64,000 bases of DNA from assembly GCF_001613365.1 (NCBI RefSeq), contig NZ_BDCF01000020.1, forward strand, positions 62,001-126,000, read 5' to 3'. The notes beneath the pieces were generated by a model. That model searched no databases. It was given only the letters and a program-made list of their open reading frames with translations, and was not told the origin of the DNA. This stretch comes from Nocardia xishanensis NBRC 101358. GTDB lineage: Bacteria; Actinomycetota; Actinomycetes; Mycobacteriales; Mycobacteriaceae. The position numbers were made by a program, and so were the translations under genes. Position 1 is the stretch's first letter. The number at the start of each line of letters is the position of its first letter. This document shows positions 1-10,943 of this stretch, in pieces.

Positions 1-756
1 GATCGCCTCGTCCACCGCGGACGGCAGCCCCGGCACGAGCGATCCGGCTCGTGGCGGAGGCTGGGTGAGGTGTGCGGCGACGACCGCGCCCGGGTTGGTC
101 CCGGTGAACGGCGGCTGTCCGGTCAACAGGGCGAACAGGGTGCAGCCGAGCGCGTACTGATCAGCGCGATGGTCGACCGGTCCGCCCGAAAGCTGTTCCG
201 GCGCGGCGTAAGCCAGGGTGGCGTGCAATTCGCCGGTCCTGGTCAGCTGGTGGGTGTCCTCGAGCATTCGCGCGATGCCGAAATCGCTGAGCAGCACCCG
301 GTCGCCGCCACCGTGCGCGGCGCTGAGCAAGATGTTGGCCGGTTTCACGTCCCGGTGCAGCACGCCGCGGTCGTGCGCGTAGTCCAGCGCGGCCGCGGTC
401 TGGGCAACGATTCCGGCGGCGCGCGCCGGGTCCATCGGCCTGCCGCGGAACGCGGCCGCGTCGCCGCCGTCGACGTACTGCATGGAAATCCACAGCACGC
501 CCTCGTCGGCGCCGCGATCGAGCACCGACACGATGTTCGGATGATCGAGCCGCGCAACGACATCGGCCTCGCGCTCGAATCGCCGCCGCGCTTCCTCGTC
601 GGCGTAGAGCTGCCGATCGAGCAGCTTGAGCGCGATAAGGCGCGGCAGCCGCGGGTGACCGGCCAGGTAGACCGTGCCCATTCCGCCGCGGCCGAGCACC
701 CGCTCGATCCGGTAACCGGCGAACACCTCGCCGACGGCGAGCCCCACCCCCTGCAT
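1..756 (-). CDS. Serine/threonine protein kinase, C-terminal part outside window
   Basis: Hanks-type (PknB-like) serine/threonine kinase that phosphorylates protein targets with ATP. The translated frame from the ATG at 756 begins [10 protein letters not shown] and shows the glycine-rich loop (GRGGMGTVY, about residues 23-31), the invariant lysine in IALKLL, the catalytic loop [10 protein letters not shown], and the DFGIAR activation-loop start. The last visible residues (LPSAVDEAI) match the end of the kinase fold, so any linker, membrane helix or sensor domain lies beyond the window. The gene runs leftwards and is separated from dapC by about 190 bp. Actinobacterial relatives are often membrane receptors with PASTA or other extracellular domains, but none can be seen here. 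The family is certain and the specific Pkn member is not assignable. Confidence 0.93.
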   Translation of the reverse strand, partial: MQGVGLAVGEVFAGYRIERVLGRGGMGTVYLAGHPRLPRLIALKLLDRQLYADEEARRRFEREADVVARLDHPNIVSVLDRGADEGVLWISMQYVDGGDAAAFRGRPMDPARAAGIVAQTAAALDYAHDRGVLHRDVKPANILLSAAHGGGDRVLLSDFGIARMLEDTHQLTRTGELHATLAYAAPEQLSGGPVDHRADQYALGCTLFALLTGQPPFTGTNPGAVVAAHLTQPPPRAGSLVPGLPSAVDEAI

Positions 757-942
757 CACAGCAACCTTTCACCGAGCCGATCGAGCGTCACGAGTGTACG
801 AAGCGGGGTACATCAAGGCGAGCCGGTCACCTGTCGGCGCAGGTCGCGACCGGCTCGTGCCTACGTCGCCACATCGTGACCGGCCCATCGCGGCAACGCT
901 CCCGCGCCGGACGAGGAACACTGTCGCCGGTGCGGGGCGAAA

Positions 943-2052
943 TCAGTTCGCGCGCAAGCGCTCCACCGCGGCGGCGATGCGTTCGTCGGTCGCGGTCAGT
1001 GCGATCCGCACGTGCTCGCCCGAGGTCGGCCCGTAGAAGTCACCGGGCGCCGCGAGGATGCCGCGCTCGGCCAGCCAGTCCAGCGTGGTCCGGCAGTTCT
1101 CGCCGCGGGTGGACCACAGATACAGCCCGGCCTCCGAGTGATCGATGCGGAAACCAGCGCCCTGCAAGGCATTCCGGAGCTGCTCGCGGCGGGCGCGGTA
1201 GCGTTCGCGCTGCTGTGCCTCGTGCGCGTCGTCGCCGAGCGCGGCCGTCATCGCGGCCTGGATCGGGTAGGGCACCATCATGCCCGAGTGCTTGCGCACC
1301 TCGAGCAGCTCGGCGACCAGTTCGGGATCGCCCGCCACGAAACCGGCGCGGTAGCTGGCCAGGTTCGAGGTCTTCGAGAGCGAATGCACCGCGAGCAGAC
1401 CAGTGTGGTCGCCGTCGCACACTTCGGGATCCAGGATCGAGAAGGGGCGGCTGTCCCAGGAAAGACCGAGGTAGCACTCGTCGGACGCGACGATCGCGCC
1501 ACGCTCCCGCGCGAACGCGACGACCTTGCGCAGGTGCTCGACGCCGAGTACCCGGCCGGTCGGGTTGGACGGCGAATTGAGGTAGATCAGCGCGGGCGAC
1601 TGGGGGCCGAGCCGGGTGAGCCCGTCGGCCCGCAGTATCTGGGTGCCCGCGAGCAGCGCGCCGACCTCGTAGGTCGGGTAGGCGATCTCCGGGATGACCA
1701 CCAGATCACCGGAGCCGAGGCCGAGCAGTCTCGGCAGACCCGCGATCAGTTCCTTGGTGCCGATCACCGGCAGCACCGCCGCCGGGTCGAGTCCGGTGAT
1801 CCCGTACCGGCGCTTCAGCGCGTCGACCGCGGCCGCGCGCAGTTCGGGAGTGCCGTGCGTGGTCGGGTAGCCGGGGATCTCCGCGACCGCGTTCAGCGCC
1901 GCCCTGATGATCGGGGCGACGGGGTCCACCGGGGTGCCGACCGACAGATCGACGATCCCGCCGGGATGCGCCGCGGCTCTCGCCTTGACCGCCGCGATGG
2001 TGTCCCAGGGAAAATCGGGCAGCAGAGCGCTGACCCGGCCACGCGAACTCAC
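943..2052 (-). CDS. dapC: Succinyldiaminopimelate aminotransferase (DapC type)
   Basis: Pyridoxal-phosphate class I/II aminotransferase of about 369 residues, predicted to make N-succinyl-LL-diaminopimelate for lysine and peptidoglycan synthesis. The PLP lysine lies in HSLSKTSN (about residue 225), and the substrate/cofactor motifs NSPSNPTG and ASDECY are visible. I chose the GTG at 2052 (VSSRGRVSALLPDF) because it follows the ferredoxin stop by seven bases. A longer open frame exists upstream but would run through the ferredoxin gene. The ferredoxin-aminotransferase pair matches Rv1177-Rv1178 of M. tuberculosis, so the two are probably co-transcribed. A different aminotransferase substrate cannot be excluded from sequence alone. 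Confidence 0.88.
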   Translation of the reverse strand: MSSRGRVSALLPDFPWDTIAAVKARAAAHPGGIVDLSVGTPVDPVAPIIRAALNAVAEIPGYPTTHGTPELRAAAVDALKRRYGITGLDPAAVLPVIGTKELIAGLPRLLGLGSGDLVVIPEIAYPTYEVGALLAGTQILRADGLTRLGPQSPALIYLNSPSNPTGRVLGVEHLRKVVAFARERGAIVASDECYLGLSWDSRPFSILDPEVCDGDHTGLLAVHSLSKTSNLASYRAGFVAGDPELVAELLEVRKHSGMMVPYPIQAAMTAALGDDAHEAQQRERYRARREQLRNALQGAGFRIDHSEAGLYLWSTRGENCRTTLDWLAERGILAAPGDFYGPTSGEHVRIALTATDERIAAAVERLRAN

Positions 2053-2059
2053 TCGGGTC

Positions 2060-2380
2060 TCACTCGCCCATCGGGGGAAGTTCTTTGATGAACGGCGGGT
2101 CGTAGTCGACCTTGCCGACCTTGGTCGCGCCGCCCGGCGAACCCAGCTCGTCGAAGAAATCGACATTGGCGTTCACGTATCCGCTCCACTGGTCCGGCGT
2201 GTCGTCTTCGTAGAAGATCGCCTCCACCGGGCACACCGGCTCACATGCACCACAGTCCACGCACTCGTCGGGATGGATGTACAGCATGCGACCACCCTCG
2301 TAGATGCAGTCCACGGGGCATTCCTCGATGCATGCCTTGTCCTTCACGTCAACGCACGGTTCAGCGATGATGTACGGCAC
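2060..2380 (-). CDS. fdxC: 7Fe ferredoxin (3Fe-4S / 4Fe-4S)
   Basis: Small acidic cytosolic electron carrier of 106 residues. The N-terminal half carries the two clusters: C-x7-C-x3-CP (CVDVKDKACIEECP) and C-x2-C-x2-C-x3-CP (CVDCGACEPVCP). The seven-residue gap in the first motif is typical of 3Fe-4S plus 4Fe-4S ferredoxins such as mycobacterial FdxC/FdxA. Length and the glycine/aspartate-rich tail fit the family. It precedes dapC in the same direction. Possible partners are ferredoxin reductases and P450s, none of which lie in this window. Confidence 0.95.
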   Translation of the reverse strand: MPYIIAEPCVDVKDKACIEECPVDCIYEGGRMLYIHPDECVDCGACEPVCPVEAIFYEDDTPDQWSGYVNANVDFFDELGSPGGATKVGKVDYDPPFIKELPPMGE

Positions 2381-2584
2381 TGCCGCTCTCCTAGTCTGTC
2401 CTCACCTGCGGGGATGGTCCGCCACGCAAAACCCTATCCCGACCACCCCACGTTACTACTGGTCAGCCTGCCCTAACTTCACCGGCTCCGCCCCCGCTCG
2501 CGGCGGGTATACCGGGTTCTCGTCCGCATCGAGGCCAAGCAGCCCGAGCTTAGTACTCCCAGCCGATCTTCTGCCGTCTCACGC

Positions 2585-3202
2585 CTATTGCGGTGGCGCG
2601 ATCTCCAGTTCGGCCCACCGCAGTTCCAGTGGGAACGGATCCGACACCGAGACCGCCACCGGGCCCATGTCTCGATGTGTTGTGCCGACGTGCGTATACG
2701 GACCCGCGCGACCCGACAGCGCATAACGCTCGATCGTCAATGCGCCTACCTTGTCGAAGCTGAGCAGCCAGTAGTGCGGTATTCCGGCATCCGCGTAGTC
2801 ACTCATCTTGTGCACGCGGTCGCGTCGAGCCGACCAGGTCGACAGCACTTCGGCGACGATCAGGCAGTGATCGGCGGCCAGTTGCTCGAACTCCGGCAAA
2901 CACCGATGCAGTACCGCGTCGGGCTTGCGAGCTGTGGGCGGCACTTCCCAGAGCAGGACATCGACCTCGGTGTTCGTCTCGTAGCAGGAGCCGTGGCCAC
3001 CGCGTCGCATCTCGTCGACAGCCACACGCTCCAACGCCAGGGAAAGCCTCGTACCGACCTTCTGGTGATCGCGGCTGCGCTGCTCCCGCGGCACGACGAA
3101 ACCGTCGACGATCTCCATGCCTCGGCGGATGTCCTCGTCCAGGTCGAGATACGTCTCCCAAGTGATCGGCTCCGGTTGCGGGCCCTGCCAGCTGACGGTC
3201 AC
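2585..3202 (-). CDS. Uma2 family protein (DUF820, restriction-endonuclease-like fold)
   Basis: About 205 residues from a GTG at 3202; a second GTG at 3223 is an equally possible start. The sequence has the Uma2 layout: an N-terminal WETYLDLDEDIRRGMEIVDG segment, KVGTRLSLALE, then the PD-(D/E)xK-like core EVDVLLWEVPPTARKPDAVLH and CLIVAEVLS, ending in YWLLSFD. The fold is nuclease-like, but the biological role of these common actinobacterial and cyanobacterial proteins is unknown. It starts only 36 bp after the fbiC stop and lies between fbiC and fdxC, where the mycobacterial order has other genes, so it looks like a lineage-specific insertion into a conserved block. Confidence 0.8.
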   Translation of the reverse strand: MTVSWQGPQPEPITWETYLDLDEDIRRGMEIVDGFVVPREQRSRDHQKVGTRLSLALERVAVDEMRRGGHGSCYETNTEVDVLLWEVPPTARKPDAVLHRCLPEFEQLAADHCLIVAEVLSTWSARRDRVHKMSDYADAGIPHYWLLSFDKVGALTIERYALSGRAGPYTHVGTTHRDMGPVAVSVSDPFPLELRWAELEIAPPQ

Positions 3203-3237
3203 GATCCGATCGTAGTCGCGCACACTGCCGCCGACCG

Positions 3238-5838
<2,601 letters not shown>

Positions 5839-5878
5839 GCGCTACCCATCCTGGACTGTCTCCCTCCAGTGCTCGTGT

Positions 5879-5937
5879 GTGAGCGTAAACAGCTCACGGG
5901 CACGGCGAGCCGCGCGGGACCCGTCGTGAGCGTTCAC
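5879..5937. promoter_or_regulatory. Two GTGAGC-type dyads in the divergent fbiC promoter region
   Basis: GTGAGC at 5879-5884 is mirrored by GCTCAC at 5892-5897. A second palindrome, GTGA-N4-TCAC, occupies 5926-5937. The half-sites resemble CRP/FNR-type boxes but the spacing differs from the TGTGA-N6-TCACA consensus. They lie between fbiC and the PH-domain gene, so they could control either. No regulator is identified. Confidence 0.3.
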
Positions 5938-6009
5938 AACCTCACCATGCGCCACGGTTATTCCGCCGGCGCGGCGCGGGTGGCGAATGTTCGTGCAACC
6001 ATGGCAGGC

Positions 6010-6507
6010 ATGTCGCAGCCGCGCACGATCATGGCCGACCCGGCCTGGCGCCCGAGCCCCAAGGCCAAACTGCTGTGGACCGTGCAGGCGGCGCTGTCGT
6101 GGGCGGTGCCGTTGTTCGCGCTGCTCGTGTGGGCCGCGGTGGACTCACAGCGCCGCGGCTGGCAACTGACCGCGCTGGTGATCGGGCTGTTCTGCGCGGC
6201 GTTCAGCGTCGCCGTCGTGCCGTGGTGGCGCTACGCGGTGCACCGGTGGGAGGTCACCGACGAGGCCGTGTACACCAGGGTCGGCTGGCTCGCCCAGGAG
6301 AGCAGGGTCGCGCCGATCTCGCGGGTGCAGACCGTCGACACCGAACGCGGTCCGCTGGAGCGGCTGCTCGGCCTGGCCACGGTCACGGTAACCACCGCCT
6401 CGTCGGCGGGCGCGGTGCAGATCTCGGCGCTCGACCTGCCGGTCGCCGAAGCGACCGTGACGCGGCTGACCGAGATCGCCGCACGACATCGCGGAGACGC
6501 GACATGA
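6010..6507 (+). CDS. PH domain-containing membrane protein (YdbS-like)
   Basis: About 165 residues. Two hydrophobic helices (around LLWTVQAALSWAVPLFALLVW and the LTALVIGLFCAAFSVAVV segment) are followed by a bacterial PH (bPH2) domain with the usual YTRVGWLAQESRVAPISRVQTVDTE pattern. The ATG at 6010 (MSQPRTIM) is preferred; an ATG at 6001 is an alternative. The stop overlaps the ATG of the next, larger PH-domain gene by 4 bp, so the two are translationally coupled. This YdbS/YdbT-type pairing is common in Gram-positive bacteria. It is probably a membrane-envelope protein, but its biochemical role is unknown. Confidence 0.85.
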   Translation: MSQPRTIMADPAWRPSPKAKLLWTVQAALSWAVPLFALLVWAAVDSQRRGWQLTALVIGLFCAAFSVAVVPWWRYAVHRWEVTDEAVYTRVGWLAQESRVAPISRVQTVDTERGPLERLLGLATVTVTTASSAGAVQISALDLPVAEATVTRLTEIAARHRGDAT

Positions 6508-8255
6508 CCGAACCGCTACCCGGCGACATCGGACCGCCGTGGGCGAGGCTGGACCAGCGAATGCTGTTGGTGCACCCGGTCACCGAGGTGATCAGGTTCA
6601 TCCCGGTGCTCATCGGGTCACTCATCCTCGGCACCAGCAGCGGCAATCCCGCGTGGAGCATCATCCCGCTGGCGCTGATCGTCGGATTCGCGATCACCCG
6701 CTGGTTCACCACGACCTATCGGGTCGGACCGACCCACGTCGAACTCCGGACCGGATTGCTCCAGCGCAGAGAGCTTTCGGTGCCGCGCAGCCGGATCAGA
6801 TCCGTCGACATCGAATCCGATCTGCTGCACCGGGCATTGGGTCTTGCCGTGGTGGTCATCGGCACCGGGCAGCAGGCCGACAGCGGAGAGAAGTTCAAGC
6901 TCGACTCACTCGACGCGCGGGTGGTGCCCGCGTTGCGCGCGGAGCTGCTCGCGCACACGGGGCGTCCGGCCGGGACTCATGTCCAGGCCACGGGCGTCGC
7001 CGATGAGGAAGCGGCTCGGGCGCGGTCGCGGGAGATCGGGCACTGGCGGCCACAATGGGTGCGGTACGCGCCGCTGTCGCTGACCGGGTTCGCCGTCATC
7101 GCGCCGGTGGTCGGCGCGGCGTTCCAGTACGGGCTCGGCGAGTGGCTGTTCGAGTCCGAGGCCGCGCAGGATATCGGTGATCGCGCCGTCGCCGCCATCG
7201 TCCTCGCCGTGCTCGGCCTGATCGCCGTCATCGTGCTCCTGGTCAGCCTCGCGGCGTGCACGCGATACCTGACCACGTATTTCGGCCTCCGCGTGCTGAA
7301 CGACGGCCGCACACTGCACCTGCGCCACGGCCTGTTCACCACCAGGCAGATCACCCTCGACCTGGCCCGCTTCCGCGGCGCGACCGTCAACGAGCCACTG
7401 CTGCTTCGCCTTTCGGGCGCCGCCGAACTCGAGGCCATCATGGTCGGCGAGAACCCGCGCCAGAAGATCCTCCCGCAGGCCCCGCGCGCCGCGGTCGAAC
7501 GCACCCTCGCGGAACTGCTGAGTCCGCGCGCGAGACCGGGAGGTGCGCCAGGCGCGCCACCCGGCGCCGGCAGACCGGAGGCCGTCACCGCGCCCGAATT
7601 TCGTGCCGCCGCTGTCCAACACGCGCCACCCGGTCAACCGGCGCCGCTATCCACCACCGGGCCCGAGCCACGCGCTGTCGAGGCCGAACCTCCCCCGCTC
7701 GATCAGGGCACGCTACCGCGACCTTCTGAGTCCGAACCCCGCGCGTCCAGTCCCAGTGCCGCAAGCGAACTCGTGCCCGTGGCGCAGCTGACCGCCCGGC
7801 TCACCCGGCACGGTCCCGTCGCGCGCCGCCGCCGGTACACCAGGGCCCTGTCCCCCGTCGTCCTGCTGACTGTCGCGGTGCTCGCCATCGCGCTCGATAC
7901 TCCCGTCTCTCCGTGGTGGTGGCTGTTGCCCGTCGTCGCCGCGGCGCTCGCCGTCGCTTTGGCCGAAGACCGCTACCGTGGCCTGGGCCACGCCGTCCTT
8001 CCCCGCACCGAGGCCGGGCCCGCCTGGCTCATCACGCGCGCCGGGTCCCTCGATCGCGATCGCGACTGCTTGGAGGCGCCCGGCATCATCGGCTGGACCG
8101 TTCGCCAATCCTTCTGGCAGCGCCGATCCGGCGTCGCCACCGTCATCGCCGCCACGGCCGCGGGCAAGAAGCGCTACCACGTCATCGACATCCCGCTGCC
8201 GCAAGCCTGGGCCCTCATCGAAGCCGTCACCCCCGGCGCGCTCGGCCGCCGCTGA
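6504..8255 (+). CDS. Large PH domain-containing membrane protein (YdbT-like)
   Basis: About 583 residues, starting at the ATG inside the stop of the preceding gene. It has at least two PH (bPH2) repeats: one near the N-terminus (FTTTYRVGPTHVELRTGLLQRRELSVPRSRIRSVDIE) and one after a central membrane pair (FGLRVLNDGRTLHLRHGLFTTRQITLDLARFRGATVNEP). Then come a Pro/Ala-rich linker (about residues 335-425), another pair of membrane helices and a third, more degenerate PH-like segment at the C-terminus (GSLDRDRDCLEAPGIIGW). This layout matches YdbT. It probably forms a membrane complex with the smaller partner. No enzymatic motif is present. Confidence 0.85.
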   Translation: MTEPLPGDIGPPWARLDQRMLLVHPVTEVIRFIPVLIGSLILGTSSGNPAWSIIPLALIVGFAITRWFTTTYRVGPTHVELRTGLLQRRELSVPRSRIRSVDIESDLLHRALGLAVVVIGTGQQADSGEKFKLDSLDARVVPALRAELLAHTGRPAGTHVQATGVADEEAARARSREIGHWRPQWVRYAPLSLTGFAVIAPVVGAAFQYGLGEWLFESEAAQDIGDRAVAAIVLAVLGLIAVIVLLVSLAACTRYLTTYFGLRVLNDGRTLHLRHGLFTTRQITLDLARFRGATVNEPLLLRLSGAAELEAIMVGENPRQKILPQAPRAAVERTLAELLSPRARPGGAPGAPPGAGRPEAVTAPEFRAAAVQHAPPGQPAPLSTTGPEPRAVEAEPPPLDQGTLPRPSESEPRASSPSAASELVPVAQLTARLTRHGPVARRRRYTRALSPVVLLTVAVLAIALDTPVSPWWWLLPVVAAALAVALAEDRYRGLGHAVLPRTEAGPAWLITRAGSLDRDRDCLEAPGIIGWTVRQSFWQRRSGVATVIAATAAGKKRYHVIDIPLPQAWALIEAVTPGALGRR

Positions 8256-8285
8256 CACACCTCCCGCACACGTCGCAGAGGTCGT

Positions 8286-10205
8286 ATGCGCCGCGCGGCA
8301 GCAAAGGGTCTGGCTGCTAGGCGCACAGACGTGTCGCTGGGGGACGGGCGTGCGGGGGCGGCGTTGAATGGGTATGTGGTCGAGACCGTAGCGCGCGACG
8401 AGTCCCGGATCGCCGATCGGCGGATGCGCCGGATGCAACGGGGCGATGCCTTCCGGCTCACCGCGTTCGGGGGGCTCGCGGCGCTCTCGCTGGACGCTCT
8501 GTCCAGCGTCGCCTACGGCCCCGAGGCCATCGTGCTCGTGCTCGTCGGCGCGGGTGCGGCGGCGGTGCAGTGGGCACTCCCGGTCTCGCTGGCGATCGCC
8601 GCTCTGTTGCTGGTGCTCGTCCTCTCCTACCGCCAGGTGATCGCCGCGCACCCGGACGGCGGCGGCGCGTATGCGGTGGCGAAGAAGGATCTCAGCCGGG
8701 GAGCGAGCCTGCTGGCCGCCGCCAGCCTGGTCGTCGATTACGTGCTGACGGTCGCGGTCAGCCTTTCGGCGGGCGCCGCCAGCCTGGCCAGCGCGTTTCC
8801 GGCCCTGCGTGATCACGAGCTGGAGGTCGCGCTCGCGGCGCTCACGCTCATCGCCATAGTGAATTTGATCGGCGTCGCCGAGTCCGCGAGAGTGCTGATG
8901 GCGCCGATGCTGCTGTTCGTCGGCTGCGTCCTCGGCGTGATCGCCGTCGGGCTGCTGCGGGCGGAGCCGGTGGCCGTGATCGGTGACGATCCAGGGCCGC
9001 TCGTCCCGATCGAGGCGCTCGGAGTGTGGTTGCTGCTCAAGGCTTTCGCCGCGGGCTGTTCCGCGCTGACCGGTGTGGAGGCGATCGCGAACGCGGTGCC
9101 GTCCTTCCGCACGCCCGCCGTCCGGCGCGCCCAGCACACCGAGGTCGCGCTCGGCATCCTGCTGTGCGTGATGCTCCTGGGTCTGGCGCTGCTGATCCGC
9201 ATACACCACGTGGTGCCGCGCGGAGGAGTGACGATTCTGGCTCAGCTCGCCGCCGCCGCGTTCGGCACCGGATGGCCGTTCTACCTCGTGAACGTGGCCG
9301 TCGCGGTGACGCTCGGGTTGGCGGCCAACACGAGTTTCGGCGGGCTGCCCGTGCTGCTGGCGCTGCTGGCGAAGGATCGCCGGATGCCCTCGCTGTTCAC
9401 GCTGCGCTCCGAGCGGCCGGTCTTCCGGTACGGCGTGACCGCGCTCGCCTTGGCAGCGGGCACGATTCTGATACTGGTCGACGCCCGGACGCACAGCCTG
9501 CTTCCGCTGTACGCGATCGGCGTCTTCATCGGCTTCACCCTCAGCCAGTGGGGACTGGTCCGCCACTGGCAACGGCAGCGCGACCCGGGCTGGGGGCCGC
9601 GCGCCGCGCTCAACGGGTTCGGCGCGTGCTTGACCGCCGTGGCCGCTGTGGTGTTGCTGGCCGAGAAGTTCACCGAAGGTGCCTGGCTGCTGCTGGTGAT
9701 CATCCCGCTGTTGATCATCTTGTTCGCCAGGACCGAGAACTACTACCGAACGGTCGCCGCGGAACTGCGTCTCGGGGAGATCCCGCCGCGACCCGAGATC
9801 TCGGCCGGGACAAGGGCTTTGGTCATCATCCCGGTGGTCGCCGTGAGCGAGGCGACCGCCCGCGCGCTCGCCGTAGCGCTGCGCACGCGCGGCGAGATCG
9901 TCGCCGTCGCCGCCGAGATCGACCCCGCCGCCACCAAACGCCTCAGCGCCCGCTGGAAAGAATGGGATCCCGGCGTCCCGCTCACGGTGCTGCCGTGCCC
10001 GCACCGCAATCTGGTCACCACCTTGGTCGGCTACGTACGCAAACAGACCGCCAGGGGCCGCGACGTCACCGTGCTGGTCACCCACGTCGAAGCCCGCCAC
10101 TGGCGCCACCGCCTGCTGCACAACCCGCGCGGCCCCGTGCTCGCCGCCGCGCTGCGCGCCCGCACCGACGCCGTCATCGCCACCCTGCCGATCCGCGTCG
10201 ACTGA
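8286..10205 (+). CDS. APC superfamily permease, KimA/YdaO-like
   Basis: A 639-residue protein with about 12 hydrophobic segments between residues 55 and 470 and a cytoplasmic C-terminal domain of about 170 residues. The start of TM1, AFGGLAALSLDALSSVAYGPEA, is characteristic of the APC branch that includes the high-affinity potassium importer KimA of Bacillus, and YRQVIAAHPDGGGAYAVAKKDL is the conserved loop. The C-terminal region (VIIPVVAVSEATARALAVAL) resembles a universal-stress-like regulatory domain. Function is predicted as potassium or amino-acid uptake at the membrane, and substrate cannot be told from sequence. An AGAGG lies upstream of the ATG at 8286. A later start near residue 46 is possible. 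Confidence 0.8.
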   Translation: MRRAAAKGLAARRTDVSLGDGRAGAALNGYVVETVARDESRIADRRMRRMQRGDAFRLTAFGGLAALSLDALSSVAYGPEAIVLVLVGAGAAAVQWALPVSLAIAALLLVLVLSYRQVIAAHPDGGGAYAVAKKDLSRGASLLAAASLVVDYVLTVAVSLSAGAASLASAFPALRDHELEVALAALTLIAIVNLIGVAESARVLMAPMLLFVGCVLGVIAVGLLRAEPVAVIGDDPGPLVPIEALGVWLLLKAFAAGCSALTGVEAIANAVPSFRTPAVRRAQHTEVALGILLCVMLLGLALLIRIHHVVPRGGVTILAQLAAAAFGTGWPFYLVNVAVAVTLGLAANTSFGGLPVLLALLAKDRRMPSLFTLRSERPVFRYGVTALALAAGTILILVDARTHSLLPLYAIGVFIGFTLSQWGLVRHWQRQRDPGWGPRAALNGFGACLTAVAAVVLLAEKFTEGAWLLLVIIPLLIILFARTENYYRTVAAELRLGEIPPRPEISAGTRALVIIPVVAVSEATARALAVALRTRGEIVAVAAEIDPAATKRLSARWKEWDPGVPLTVLPCPHRNLVTTLVGYVRKQTARGRDVTVLVTHVEARHWRHRLLHNPRGPVLAAALRARTDAVIATLPIRVD

Positions 10206-10251
10206 CCCGCGCGACGACTTCGTCAGCGGTTGCAGTGCGAGGCGTGCGAGG

Positions 10252-10734
10252 TCAGTGCTGGACTGGGCGGAGGTAGAGGTAGGCCAGGGGCGGGACCAGG
10301 CCGCAGAGGAGTAGCAGGAGGGTCGGCCAATCGCTCAGGAGCACGAGATCCCCGCCGGGGCCTGCGACGGTGCAGGCCAGGAAGCCGAAGGTCCAGACGA
10401 TGACCGGCAGCAGAGCGACGCGGATGCTATCGGTGAGGGTGCGCATCGCCGCGATCAGCAGGACGTTGAGCGTGGCGGCGAGCAGGACCGTCACCGGGAA
10501 GGCGATCGCGCCCGAGCCGGACGCCGCGGCGAGCGGTGCCGCCACCAGGCTCGTCTCCTTCGGCGCCGGGAGATGCGAGGCGCCCAGATAGACGGGCAGA
10601 TAGAGGACCTCGAAGGCCAGGGTGAACAGCCCGCTCAGTACGAGCACGGCCATCAGCGCCAGCCGTATGGGTTCGGCGATCCACCTTCGATCATCGGTAT
10701 GGGGCGCGTCAGCGCGCTTGTCGATCGCCGTCAC
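10252..10734 (-). CDS. Four-helix membrane protein in the mshB cluster
   Basis: 160 residues from a GTG whose first bases overlap the stop of the small upstream gene. After a short polar N-terminus there are about four hydrophobic helices (IRLALMAVLVLSGLFTLAFEVLYL; AFPVTVLLAATLNVLLIAAM; VALLPVIVWTFGFLACTVA; LLLLLCGLVPPLAYLYL). It sits where M. tuberculosis has Rv1171, a membrane protein beside mshB, and is probably its counterpart. No catalytic motif is visible and the function is unknown. Confidence 0.75.
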   Translation of the reverse strand: MTAIDKRADAPHTDDRRWIAEPIRLALMAVLVLSGLFTLAFEVLYLPVYLGASHLPAPKETSLVAAPLAAASGSGAIAFPVTVLLAATLNVLLIAAMRTLTDSIRVALLPVIVWTFGFLACTVAGPGGDLVLLSDWPTLLLLLCGLVPPLAYLYLRPVQH

Positions 10735-10889
10735 GGCACCGGCGGGTAGCCGAGGATGGTCAGCAGGTGGCTCTGCATGTCGACGAAGGCGTACAGCACC
10801 GACATGTACAGCTCGTGCTGGTGCTCCGCGCCGGGGCGCAAGCTGTCCACGAAGGCCGAGATGGCGTTCTGGAGGTCCCAGTTGTACAC
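10731..10889 (-). CDS. Small conserved-context protein, 52 aa
   Basis: Short frame from a GTG at 10889, beginning VYNWDLQNAISAFVDSLRPG and ending GYPPVP. It is supported by its position: its stop overlaps the start of the membrane-protein gene (GTGA overlap) and it begins about 55 bp after mshB, in the same direction. It looks like a compact helical protein without signal peptide or cysteine. Function unknown. Confidence 0.6.
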   Translation of the reverse strand: MYNWDLQNAISAFVDSLRPGAEHQHELYMSVLYAFVDMQSHLLTILGYPPVP

Positions 10890-10943
10890 GTCTTGGAGTC
10901 TATGCCCCGCCGCGGAGGCCGCGGATCGCGCACCGTGTCCGGT

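Noticed and set aside
7713-10121. Long leftward frame (802 aa) opposite the PH-domain and permease genes
   Set aside because: Gln/Arg/Asp-rich composition typical of an antisense artefact; it spans two well-supported genes.
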